From contig JABJFE010000102.1 of assembly GCA_018662905.1 (NCBI GenBank), positions 1-23,259 of the forward strand: DNA of 23,259 nt, read 5' to 3'. Within the stretch, counting starts at the first letter, position 1. The number at the start of each line of letters is the position of its first letter. The notes beneath the pieces were generated by a model. It had not been told where the DNA came from. It saw only the letters and a program-made list of their open reading frames with translations, and did not search any database. Source of the DNA: Flavobacteriaceae bacterium. Lineage in GTDB: Bacteria; Bacteroidota; Bacteroidia; Flavobacteriales; Flavobacteriaceae. The position numbers and the translations under genes were made by a program. Of the stretch, positions 15,263 to 22,327 are shown piece after piece.

Positions 15263-16441
15263 TTAGTATTCAAAAGTCCCATGCTCTGAAACTATAGTGA
15301 GTTTTTTTGAATCATTTGACTCAACTCTTCCAATAATTTTAGCATCAACACCAAAGGATTTAGAAATATCAATGATATTTTGAGCAATTTCTGGATCAAC
15401 ATATATTTCCATTCTGTGACCCATATTAAACACTTTATACATTTCTTTCCAATCAGTTTTGGATTCATTTTTGATAATTTTAAATAAGGGAGGTGTAGCA
15501 AACAAATTATCCTTTATTATATGTAAATCATCAATAAAATGTAGAATTTTAGTTTGTGCTCCTCCACTACAATGAATCATTCCGTGAACAGAATTTGAAT
15601 CGAAGTGATTTAAAATTTCCTTGATAATTGGAGCATAAGTTCTAGTTGGTGAAAGCACTAATTTACCAGCATCCAAATCTATACCATCAATTTTTTCTAG
15701 TAAATCAAAAGATCCTGAATAAACAAGTTCTTTAGGTACTAATGGATCAAAACTTTCGGGATATTTTTTTGCTAAATCCTTATTAAAAACATCATGTCTA
15801 GCTGAGGTCAAACCATTACTTCCCATACCGCCATTGTAGCTAGACTCATAATTTGCTTTTCCAAAAGACTCTAATCCGACAATAACATCGCCGCTTGATA
15901 TATTAGCATTGTCAATTATTTTTGATTTTTTTATTCTTGCTACAACAGTTGAGTCTACTATAACTGTTCTAACCAAATCACCAACGTCGGCTGTCTCTCC
16001 ACCCGTGGACTTGATATTAACACCATATGAAGACATTTCTTTTATTAATTCTTCTGTACCTTCAATTATTGCTTTAATAACTTCACCGTTTATCAAATTT
16101 TTATTTCTACCAATTGTTGAAGACAACATAATATTATCAACAGCTCCAACACATAATAAATCATCAATATTCATTACCAAAGCATCTTGAGCAATTCCTT
16201 TCCAAACTGAAATATCTCCCGTTTCCTTCCAGTATATGTAAGCTAAGGAAGACTTAGTACCAGCCCCATCAGCATGCATTACTAAACAATAGTCAGGATC
16301 ATTAGAAAGATAATCTGGAACTATTTTACAAAATGCTTTTGGAAAAAGACCTTTATCAACATTCTTAATAGCATTATGAACATCAGTTTTATCTGCTGAA
16401 ACTCCTCTTAAATTATAACGATCTGAACTATTATTTTGCAT
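15263..16441 (-). CDS. purM: AIR synthase, phosphoribosylformylglycinamidine cyclo-ligase (Bacteroidota type)
   Basis: A 392-residue PurM-superfamily enzyme, longer than the approximately 345-residue E. coli PurM. It would convert FGAM to AIR with ATP in purine synthesis. Diagnostic parts are HADGAGTKSSLAY (56-68, nucleotide-binding glycine motif), KGIAQDALVMNIDDLLCVGA (81-100), STGGETADVGDLVRT, the glycine-rich stretch NGGMGSNGLTSAR, and GMIHCSGGAQTKILHF near the C terminus. A start at ATG 16441 gives the normal N terminus. The divergence from proteobacterial PurM is typical of Bacteroidota homologues, some of which are named only AIR synthase-related, so the gene name is likely but not certain. 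It is the first gene of the purM-prfA-pyrF-hydrolase run. Confidence 0.83.
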   Translation of the reverse strand: MQNNSSDRYNLRGVSADKTDVHNAIKNVDKGLFPKAFCKIVPDYLSNDPDYCLVMHADGAGTKSSLAYIYWKETGDISVWKGIAQDALVMNIDDLLCVGAVDNIMLSSTIGRNKNLINGEVIKAIIEGTEELIKEMSSYGVNIKSTGGETADVGDLVRTVIVDSTVVARIKKSKIIDNANISSGDVIVGLESFGKANYESSYNGGMGSNGLTSARHDVFNKDLAKKYPESFDPLVPKELVYSGSFDLLEKIDGIDLDAGKLVLSPTRTYAPIIKEILNHFDSNSVHGMIHCSGGAQTKILHFIDDLHIIKDNLFATPPLFKIIKNESKTDWKEMYKVFNMGHRMEIYVDPEIAQNIIDISKSFGVDAKIIGRVESNDSKKLTIVSEHGTFEY

Positions 16442-16452
16442 AAATTATAAAA

Positions 16453-16460
16453 CAAATATA
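16453..16460 (-). promoter_or_regulatory. -7 element of the purM-prfA-pyrF operon
   Basis: On the minus strand TATATTTG (16460-16453) matches TAnnTTTG exactly and lies only 11 bases before the purM ATG, implying a very short 5' leader. No TTG at the -33 distance is visible, so this is a partial match. Confidence 0.35.
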
Positions 16461-16691
16461 CAAGTAATGAAATTGTTTAAATAATTTAATTTGTTATAAT
16501 TAATGATTAGAATTAAATATGAAAAAATCATTTTTTAATCAAATAATTATTAAAAAGAAAAAAAATATTATTAAAAAATACAGTATTAATAAAAATCAGT
16601 TATGTTAATATCTTTTAAATCGTTAAGTCCCTTAAAATCAATAATATATTTTATTTTTATTTGATAATTAAAATCTTAAATCTTTTTTAAA

Positions 16692-17702
16692 ATGAGTAAA
16701 TCTAAATTAGAATACATTTGGTTAGATGGCTATAAACCAACCCAAAACATGCGAAGTAAAACTAAAGTTATTGAAGACTTTAGTGGTAAGTTAGAAGATT
16801 GTCCAATTTGGTCATTTGATGGTTCATCAACAAAACAAGCAGAAGGTGGTTCTTCAGATTGTTTGCTTAAGCCAGTTGCAATCTATACTGATCCTGACAG
16901 AGTTAATGGTTATTTAGTGATGACGGAAGTTTTAAATGCAGATGGTTCTGCTCATGAGTCAAATGCTAGAGCAACCATTGATGATGATGATAATGATTTT
17001 TGGTTTGGATTTGAACAAGAATATTTTATAATGGATTGCGATACATTATTACCATTAGGATTTCCTGTTGGAGGATATCCTGGTCCTCAAGGAATGTATT
17101 ATTGTTCTGTTGGTGGTAAGAACACACATGGTCGTAACCTAGTTGAAGAGCATGCAGATCAATGCATTGAGGCTGGATTAAACTTTGAAGGAATTAATCA
17201 AGAAGTAGCAAGTGGACAATGGGAATTTCAATTGTTTGCAAAAGGTGCTAAAAAAGCTGGTGATGAAATATGGATTGCAAGATATCTTTTAGATAGAATA
17301 ACTGAAAACTATGGTTACTATATTGAATATCATCCAAAACCAATCAAAGGAGATTGGAACGGAAGTGGTATGCATGCTAACTTTTCTAATACAGTACTAA
17401 GAACTTGTGGTTCTCAAAAAACTTATGAAGCAGTTTGCGAAGCATTTAGACCCGTTGTAAAAGAACATATAAGTGTTTATGGTCAATTTAACGATCAAAG
17501 GCTAACAGGTCTTCATGAGACAGCATCAATAAACGATTTCAGTTATGGTATTTCGGACAGAGGAGCATCTATAAGAATCCCTATAATCACCGTTGAACAA
17601 GGATGGAAAGGTTGGTTAGAAGACAGAAGACCAGCATCTAATGGTGATCCATATAAAATTGCCGGTAGAATAGTTAAAACGGTTAAGTCAGCTAAAATTT
17701 AA
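16692..17702 (+). CDS. glnII: Glutamine synthetase, eukaryotic-type (GSII)
   Basis: A 336-residue enzyme that makes glutamine from glutamate, ammonia and ATP. The short length and signature IWSFDGSSTKQAEGGSSD (39-56) identify type II GS, not the approximately 470-residue GSI or 730-residue GSIII. The active site shows E108 and E110 in FGFEQEY, the ATP-binding NGSGMHAN (223-230), the flexible loop near residue 285 and RIPIITVEQGWKGWLEDRRP with catalytic arginines. GSI-style adenylylation (a conserved tyrosine) is not expected in this type. It is monocistronic: a 250-bp AT-rich leader region precedes it and a strong terminator follows. With the amt-PII operon it completes ammonium uptake and assimilation. 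No gltB/gltD is in the window. Confidence 0.96.
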   Translation: MSKSKLEYIWLDGYKPTQNMRSKTKVIEDFSGKLEDCPIWSFDGSSTKQAEGGSSDCLLKPVAIYTDPDRVNGYLVMTEVLNADGSAHESNARATIDDDDNDFWFGFEQEYFIMDCDTLLPLGFPVGGYPGPQGMYYCSVGGKNTHGRNLVEEHADQCIEAGLNFEGINQEVASGQWEFQLFAKGAKKAGDEIWIARYLLDRITENYGYYIEYHPKPIKGDWNGSGMHANFSNTVLRTCGSQKTYEAVCEAFRPVVKEHISVYGQFNDQRLTGLHETASINDFSYGISDRGASIRIPIITVEQGWKGWLEDRRPASNGDPYKIAGRIVKTVKSAKI

Positions 17703-17721
17703 TATTTAAATTACAATAATC

Positions 17722-17749
17722 AAACCCTCTTAAATGAGGGTTTTTTTTT
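17722..17749 (+). terminator. Intrinsic terminator of glnII
   Basis: AAACCCTC (17722-17729) pairs perfectly with GAGGGTTT (17736-17743) across a six-base loop and is followed by T to 17749. It starts 20 bp after the glnII stop. The A-rich left flank is short, so it acts mainly on the plus strand, though the convergent antiporter gene ends at 17758. Confidence 0.9.
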
Positions 17750-17757
17750 GCAAAAAT

Positions 17758-18696
17758 TTAATTAAAAAATAATTGATATATGTAAACAGTATAAAACAAT
17801 AATATTATAACGCCCTCTTTTCTTCCAAGAACAAGTTTTTTTGGAAAAAATATTAAAGGAAGTATTATTGATGCAAAAAACAACATAATATAAATATCAT
17901 AATCAATTATATTTTGATCAAGTACTGTCAGTGGAGTTACAAGTGATGTGATACCTAAGACAGCAAAAACATTAAAAATATTTGAACCCAATAAATTACC
18001 TAACGATATACTTTTTTCTTTATTAAGAACGGCAACTAAAGAGGTTACAAGCTCAGGTATGCTAGTACCAATAGAAACCACTGTAATTCCAATAATTCTT
18101 TCACTTATTCCAAAAGAATTAGCTAACATTATAGCTCCATCGATAAACCATTCAGAACCAAAATACAAAAACAACCCACCAAAAAATAATATTAAAAGTG
18201 ATTTCAAAAATGAATCTTCACTATCATTATCCAACTCAATTTCATCCTTGTCACGTAATTTTATTAAAGCCGAAATAGTCATCACTAAAAAACATACTAA
18301 AATACCTCCCTCGGTTTTACTTATAACACCATCAAGAACAACAATCAAAAAATAAATTGCAGAAAACATCATAATAGGCCATTCCTTTTTATAAACACTT
18401 TTAGAAATATTAATTGGAGAAAATACTATTGTTATTCCTAAAACTAATCCAAGGTTTGCAATATTCGAACCTAATACATTTGAAATAGCCAAGTCAGGAG
18501 ATCCCTTTAAGGCTGATTTAATACTAACAATAAGTTCTGGGGCAGATGTAGCTAGCGAAACTACTGTCATACCTATTAATAATTTTGGTATTCCAAATCT
18601 AAGTGATATTGAAACTGCTGCTTTTAATAATAAATTTCCTCCTATTATTAAAACGATTAAGCCAAAAACTAACAATGAAATAGTATTTAAATCCAT
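17758..18696 (-). CDS. CaCA-family Na+/Ca2+ antiporter (YrbG-like)
   Basis: A 312-residue inner-membrane protein with about ten hydrophobic segments and no signal peptide. It carries the two inverted alpha-repeats of the cation/Ca2+ exchanger superfamily: TVVSLATSAPELIVSIKSAL plus NVLGSNIANLGLVLG in the N-terminal half (about 44-87), and TVVSIGTSIPELVTSLVAVL plus NLLGSNIFNVFAVLG in the C-terminal half. The ion-binding acidic residues (APE, IPE) and asparagines (GSN) are intact. A short acidic cytoplasmic loop (DKDEIELDNDSED) separates the halves. It probably exchanges Na+ or H+ for Ca2+. It is convergent with glnII. Confidence 0.93.
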   Translation of the reverse strand: MDLNTISLLVFGLIVLIIGGNLLLKAAVSISLRFGIPKLLIGMTVVSLATSAPELIVSIKSALKGSPDLAISNVLGSNIANLGLVLGITIVFSPINISKSVYKKEWPIMMFSAIYFLIVVLDGVISKTEGGILVCFLVMTISALIKLRDKDEIELDNDSEDSFLKSLLILFFGGLFLYFGSEWFIDGAIMLANSFGISERIIGITVVSIGTSIPELVTSLVAVLNKEKSISLGNLLGSNIFNVFAVLGITSLVTPLTVLDQNIIDYDIYIMLFFASIILPLIFFPKKLVLGRKEGVIILLFYTVYIYQLFFN

Positions 18697-18743
18697 ATAT
18701 TTAATTTAAGTAAAGATAACACATGAATTATATATTTAATTAA

Positions 18744-18893
18744 ATGAAAAATATATTTAAAGTAATAGCAAAAATAAACAGAGTAATACTGCCAAGTTTA
18801 ACAAAAAACGGATTAGATCCTGTAAAAGCGACAAAGTTTCAGCTATTATTACTGGGATGGAGATACTACATTACAAAAAACAGTTTAGACTAG
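18744..18893 (+). CDS. Small basic protein of 49 residues, function unknown
   Basis: An ATG at 18744 opens 49 codons ending in TAG at 18891-18893. The product begins MKNIFKVIAKINRVILPS, contains TKNGLDPVKATKFQ in the middle, and ends LLLGWRYYITKNSLD. It is strongly basic (about nine Lys/Arg against two Asp) with an amphipathic N-terminal helix and a hydrophobic patch before WRYY. I recall closely similar short proteins being widespread in Flavobacteriia, sometimes misnamed SsrA-binding protein; this is from memory and not checked. Its length is far below true SmpB (about 150). It lies alone between the antiporter gene (divergent) and kbl (convergent, 9 bp away). Confidence 0.7.
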   Translation: MKNIFKVIAKINRVILPSLTKNGLDPVKATKFQLLLLGWRYYITKNSLD

Positions 18894-18902
18894 AAATTAA
18901 AA

Positions 18903-20087
18903 TTATATTACTTTTAACTTCTTACCTACTTTTAAAAATGCACTCAAGGCTTTGTCAATATCTTCAATTGAGTGAGCAGCTGAAATCTGAACTCTAATTC
19001 TAGCTTGACCCTTAGGCACAACAGGGAAGAAAAAACCAATTACATATATTCCTAATTTCAATAACTCGGATGACATATCTTGAGCTAGGTGATCATCATA
19101 AAGCATGACAGGAACTATTGGATGACTTCCAGGTTTTATGTCAAATCCAAAATTGGAAATTTTTTCTCTAAAATACCTTGTGTTTTCCTTTAGTTTTTCT
19201 AAATGAGAATTGTCATTCTCCAAGATCTCTAAAACTCCCAGAGAGGCACCAACAATAGAAGGTGCTATAGTATTTGAAAATAAATAAGGACGTGATTTTT
19301 GTCTTAATAAATCTATTATTTCTTTAGGGCCGCTTGTGAAACCACCTGAAGCTCCACCAAGTGCTTTGCCTAGTGTTCCTGTTATAATATCAACCTGATC
19401 AATTACACCTAGCTCTTCATGTACTCCTCTTCCATTTGGACCAACAAATCCAGTAGAATGACACTCATCAGACATTACCAAAGCATCATACTTATTAGCT
19501 AATTCACAAATTCTATCAAGCTGAGCAATAGTTCCGTCCATCGAAAAAACACCATCAGTAACAATAATTTTGTTCCTAGAATCTTTAGCATTCTTAAGTT
19601 GAAGTTCTAAATCTTGCATATCATTATGCTTATACCTAAATCTTTTGGCTTTACACAATCTTATTCCATCAATAATTGAAGCATGATTTAAAGCATCACT
19701 AATAATAGCGTCTTGATCGTTAAATAATGGCTCAAATAAACCTCCATTAGCATCAAAAGCTGCTGCATACAAAATTGTGTCTTCTTTTTTTAAAAAATTA
19801 GATATCTTACTTTCAAGATCCTTGTGAATATCTTGAGTTCCACAAATAAACCTGACAGATGCCATTCCAAAACCGTGACTATCTAAAGTATCCTTGGCAC
19901 GTTTTATAATGTCAGGATCTGAAGCTAAACCTAAATAATTATTTGCACAAAAGTTTAAAACTTTATTATTATTAACGTTGATTTCTGAACTCTGATTTGA
20001 AGAAATTACTCTTTCATTTTTATATCGACCAGAAACTTTAACCTCATCTAATTCCTTTGTAAGTCTTTTTTTGATAGATTCGTACAT
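18903..20087 (-). CDS. kbl: Glycine C-acetyltransferase (2-amino-3-ketobutyrate CoA ligase)
   Basis: A 394-residue PLP enzyme of the alpha-oxoamine synthase family, matching E. coli Kbl in length (398). It cleaves 2-amino-3-oxobutyrate with CoA into glycine and acetyl-CoA. Evidence: NFCANNYLGLASDP (45-58), HGFGMASVRFICGTQDIH (71-88), the PLP-contacting DECHSTGFVGPNGRG (207-221), the PLP lysine K241 in ITGTLGKALGGASGG, and the C-terminal GQARIRVQISAAHS. Related family members (HemA, BioF) differ in these stretches. It is transcribed divergently, with 40 bp between starts, from a threonine-dehydrogenase-like SDR gene, which supports Kbl rather than BioF. Confidence 0.94.
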   Translation of the reverse strand: MYESIKKRLTKELDEVKVSGRYKNERVISSNQSSEINVNNNKVLNFCANNYLGLASDPDIIKRAKDTLDSHGFGMASVRFICGTQDIHKDLESKISNFLKKEDTILYAAAFDANGGLFEPLFNDQDAIISDALNHASIIDGIRLCKAKRFRYKHNDMQDLELQLKNAKDSRNKIIVTDGVFSMDGTIAQLDRICELANKYDALVMSDECHSTGFVGPNGRGVHEELGVIDQVDIITGTLGKALGGASGGFTSGPKEIIDLLRQKSRPYLFSNTIAPSIVGASLGVLEILENDNSHLEKLKENTRYFREKISNFGFDIKPGSHPIVPVMLYDDHLAQDMSSELLKLGIYVIGFFFPVVPKGQARIRVQISAAHSIEDIDKALSAFLKVGKKLKVI

Positions 20088-20127
20088 AATTATTTTTATT
20101 ATATAAAAGTATAATATTTATTTAAGG

Positions 20128-21042
20128 ATGGAAAGAATACTTATCACGGGTGCACTAGGCCAATTAGGCCAAGAATTTATTAAGTTTTTTAATAAAAATA
20201 ATACTTATGTTTTAGCAACTGACATCAGATCTCCGTTAAAGGTTTTAAGTTGTGATTTTGAAATTGCCGATGCAATGGATGAAAAAAGAATTGATTATCT
20301 AATAAAAAAAAACAATATCAATGTTGTTTATCATTTAGTCGCAGTCCTTTCTGCGAATGGAGAAAAAAACCCATTTATGGCATGGGAAATAAACATGAAA
20401 AGCTTTCAAAATATTATTAACTTATCAATTAATAATGGAATTAAAAAAATATTTTGGCCAAGTTCAATAGCTGTATTTGGAACAAAATCTAATTTAAGTT
20501 TTGTCAAACAAGATTGTATTCTTAATCCAAATACTATATATGGAATTTCTAAACTTGCTGGAGAGAGATTGATTGATTATTATAATAATAAATTTGATTT
20601 AGACATTCGTTCGTTGAGATATCCTGGTATCATTTCATTTGATACAAAACCTGGTGGAGGAACAACGGATTATATTATAGAAATGATTCAGTCACTAAAA
20701 AACGAAAAAGAATACACATGTTTTTTAAATAAAAACACTAAGCTTCCAATGCTTTATATAGATGATGCTATAAATGGGACAATTAAATATATGTCTATAA
20801 ACAAAATCAATCTAAGAGTTAAAGATGCATATAACATAACAGGCTTTAGTATCACACCATTTGAGCTAGAAAAAAAACTAAATGAACTGGGATGCAGTGC
20901 TAAAGTAATTTATAACAGTGATTTTAGACAGGATATTGCTGATACGTGGCCAAAGGAAATTGATGATTCAACTGCTAGAAAAGACTGGGGTTGGAAATTT
21001 GACTATGGAATAGATAAGACTTTAAAAGTTGTCTTTAAGTAG
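20128..21042 (+). CDS. SDR-type L-threonine 3-dehydrogenase-like protein
   Basis: A 304-residue extended SDR/epimerase-fold protein. The Rossmann glycine motif is TGALGQLG (7-14). The catalytic set is S112/S113 in WPSSIAVFG and Y138-x-x-x-K142 in TIYGISKLAGE. Conserved SDR-TDH stretches include VYHLVAVLSANGEKNP, LRYPGIIS followed by KPGGGTTDYI, and PMLYIDDAINGTI. These match the epimerase-like L-threonine 3-dehydrogenases known from Flavobacterium frigidimaris and from animals, unrelated to zinc-dependent E. coli Tdh. It would oxidise threonine with NAD+ to 2-amino-3-oxobutyrate, the substrate of the divergent Kbl. An AAGG before the ATG is a possible ribosome-binding site. Its last 8 bp overlap the convergent DUF2452 gene. 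Confidence 0.88.
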   Translation: MERILITGALGQLGQEFIKFFNKNNTYVLATDIRSPLKVLSCDFEIADAMDEKRIDYLIKKNNINVVYHLVAVLSANGEKNPFMAWEINMKSFQNIINLSINNGIKKIFWPSSIAVFGTKSNLSFVKQDCILNPNTIYGISKLAGERLIDYYNNKFDLDIRSLRYPGIISFDTKPGGGTTDYIIEMIQSLKNEKEYTCFLNKNTKLPMLYIDDAINGTIKYMSINKINLRVKDAYNITGFSITPFELEKKLNELGCSAKVIYNSDFRQDIADTWPKEIDDSTARKDWGWKFDYGIDKTLKVVFK

Positions 21043-21436
21043 ATTTCAACCATTTACCATCAGAATTTAATGAAAATTCGCCTACACACTCTTTATTCCA
21101 AGATTCAGGATTTATTAGAGATAAAAAATATTCACTTTTTTTATTGGTGTATAAGTAATATTTTTCACCAATAACAGGTTCAAAGGTAAACTTAGAATTA
21201 TAAATTATTTCATTCCATTTGAAATCATTTATTAGTTTTTCATAATCGGATTTTAACTCTTCGAACTTTAAACTAATCTTTTTGTTAACTTTAGACACAC
21301 CTCTTTCTTTCCAACTCTTATTATCTTCGATTTTAATTGACGGAGCTCCAACACTAGAAGCATAAGGTAAAATTGAGGCATTATACTTATTAGATTTCTC
21401 ATCAAAAACAATATTATCAGGCTTATTTTTTTTCAT
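21035..21436 (-). CDS. DUF2452-family protein
   Basis: A 133-residue soluble protein with no signal peptide or membrane helix. The pattern KPDNIVFDEKSNKYNASILP, then YASSVGAPSIK, a basic lysine-rich middle, a short coiled coil (KISLKFEELKSDYEKLINDF), KWNEIIYNSKFTFEPVIGEKY, and a closing FLSLINPESW with GEFSLNSDGKWL fits Pfam DUF2452. Function is unknown. The GEKYYLYTN / YFLSLI part looks like a small beta fold that might bind a ligand or nucleic acid. It is convergent with and overlaps the TDH-like gene, and diverges from the tRNA gene. Confidence 0.78.
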   Translation of the reverse strand: MKKNKPDNIVFDEKSNKYNASILPYASSVGAPSIKIEDNKSWKERGVSKVNKKISLKFEELKSDYEKLINDFKWNEIIYNSKFTFEPVIGEKYYLYTNKKSEYFLSLINPESWNKECVGEFSLNSDGKWLKST

Positions 21437-21501
21437 CTATAAAAATAATTCAACAAAATTATTACAAAAATAATGCTAAATTCGCATTTCTAATAAAAAA
21501 A

Positions 21502-21575
21502 GGCCTCGTAGCATAACTGAATAGTGCACTTGATTACGGCTCAAGAGGTTGTAGGTTTGAATCCTACCGAGGTCA
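21502..21575 (+). tRNA. tRNA-Arg, anticodon ACG
   Basis: A 74-base cloverleaf. The acceptor stem GGCCTCG pairs with CGAGGTC (one G-U), with discriminator A at 21575; CCA is not encoded. The D stem is GCAT/GTGC, the anticodon stem CTTGA/TCAAG with loop TTACGGC, and the T stem GTAGG/CCTAC with loop TTTGAAT. The ACG anticodon, with A34 normally edited to inosine, reads CGU, CGC and CGA. A -7-like TAAATTCG lies at 21477-21484. Confidence 0.95.
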
Positions 21576-21576
21576 C

Positions 21577-21610
21577 AAAAAAAAGGGGATGACAATCATC
21601 CCCTTTTTTT
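21577..21610. terminator. Bidirectional terminator between tRNA-Arg and the lipoprotein gene
   Basis: A run of A followed by GGGGATGA (21585-21592) pairs with TCATCCCC (21596-21603) over a three-base loop, then seven T (21604-21610). The A-run before and the T-run after make it work on both strands: for the tRNA (+) and for the convergent lipoprotein gene (-), which ends at 21627. Confidence 0.92.
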
Positions 21611-21626
21611 ATTAGATAAATTATTA

Positions 21627-22127
21627 TTAGTTTTCTTTACGATAAACTATAATTCTTCTTATTTTTTCATCTACAATAAATACATCTAAAACATCCGAAA
21701 GAGATTTCTCTTCACCATTTTCAGTTTGCTTAATTTCATGGCCTGTAATTACCCAATCACCAACCTGACCATCAACATGCATTGTGTAAGAAAAGAAAGT
21801 ATTCCAAGTTGGATTAAATTCTTCAATATATCCTTTTAAAATCTCAATATGAGTATCGTTACCCATTAGATTTCTACCATCCCAAAGGTTTAACACAATG
21901 GAATCATGATTCATACTAGCTATTGTTTCAAAGTCTTTGTTGTTGTGGGCGTCCATATATTTTTCCCATATTGCTAAATTTAAAGGATCTGCGTCTCTAG
22001 CATCAATTTTTGTTCCATCAGCTGTTAATAAATAACCAGGAGCTGGGCCTTTTTCTTCCTCTTTTGGAGTTGTTTCACAAGAAAACATTAATATTGAGGC
22101 AAATGATAATAATAAAAAATTTTTCAT
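21627..22127 (-). CDS. NTF2/SnoaL-like lipoprotein
   Basis: A 166-residue exported lipoprotein. The signal peptide ends in the lipobox LMFS-C17 (MKNFLLLSFASILMFSC), followed by an acidic, lysine-containing linker (ETTPKEEEKGPAPG). The body (about residues 48-164) begins LNLAIWEKYMDAHNNKDFET and contains DSIVLNLWDGRNLMG, MHVDGQVGDWVITGHE and DVFIVDEKIRRIIVYR, the helix-then-sheet layout of SnoaL/NTF2-like domains. The cone-shaped fold usually holds a small ligand or acts as an enzyme; no catalytic set is identifiable. A TATATTTG -7 element lies at 22158-22151 on the minus strand, about 24 bases upstream. It ends next to the bidirectional terminator. Confidence 0.82.
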   Translation of the reverse strand: MKNFLLLSFASILMFSCETTPKEEEKGPAPGYLLTADGTKIDARDADPLNLAIWEKYMDAHNNKDFETIASMNHDSIVLNLWDGRNLMGNDTHIEILKGYIEEFNPTWNTFFSYTMHVDGQVGDWVITGHEIKQTENGEEKSLSDVLDVFIVDEKIRRIIVYRKEN

Positions 22128-22150
22128 AATTAATTAGGTTTTGGTTCATT

Positions 22151-22181
22151 CAAATATAACTAAACATTCTAAAAAGAATGT
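22151..22181 (-). promoter_or_regulatory. -7 element with upstream dyad before the lipoprotein gene
   Basis: On the minus strand TATATTTG (22158-22151) fits TAnnTTTG. Immediately upstream is a 7-bp inverted repeat ACATTCT/AGAATGT (22164-22170 and 22175-22181) with a four-base spacer, covering the -10 to -33 spacer region. It could be an operator for this promoter, or the leftover terminator of the decayed DUF1080 gene whose stop is at 22186. Confidence 0.35.
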
Positions 22182-22185
22182 AATA

Positions 22186-22248
22186 TTAATCAAAGTTTTT
22201 GATTTTTATAATTATAAACCCAGCGGGATGACCCTCAGAATAAGTGCC
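22186..22248 (-). pseudogene. Relic 3' end of a DUF1080-family gene
   Basis: Read on the minus strand, these bases encode GTYSEGHPAGFIIIKIKNFD and then TAA. This mirrors the C terminus of the intact DUF1080 gene at 22931, which ends SLQSEGHPVEFRNIKIKNFD and then TAA. The DNA match extends over about 65 bases, including several bases beyond the stop (from about 22181 and 22926). It shows only scattered substitutions and a one-base gap near 22241. Further upstream the match stops and an in-frame TAA appears (22254-22252), so only about 20 codons remain. It is a remnant of a second DUF1080 gene, not a functional gene. Confidence 0.78.
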
Positions 22249-22327
22249 AAATTATATAATATTAAAAGTATAATGCATTGATATAATTTACATAACTTAG
22301 AATAAATTAAACTTTAATAAAATATTT

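Noticed and set aside
16519..16608. A 29-codon lysine-rich open frame in the glnII leader region (MKKSFFNQIIIKKKKNII...).
   Set aside because: Its make-up follows from the A-rich DNA, it shows no recognisable domain, and nothing marks it as translated. The rest of 16442-16691 shows no other gene or clear riboswitch.
16662..16671. Shared TTTGATAA sequence before glnII and before the porin operon as a common nitrogen operator.
   Set aside because: It is an eight-base AT-rich match with no symmetry before glnII, and could easily be chance.
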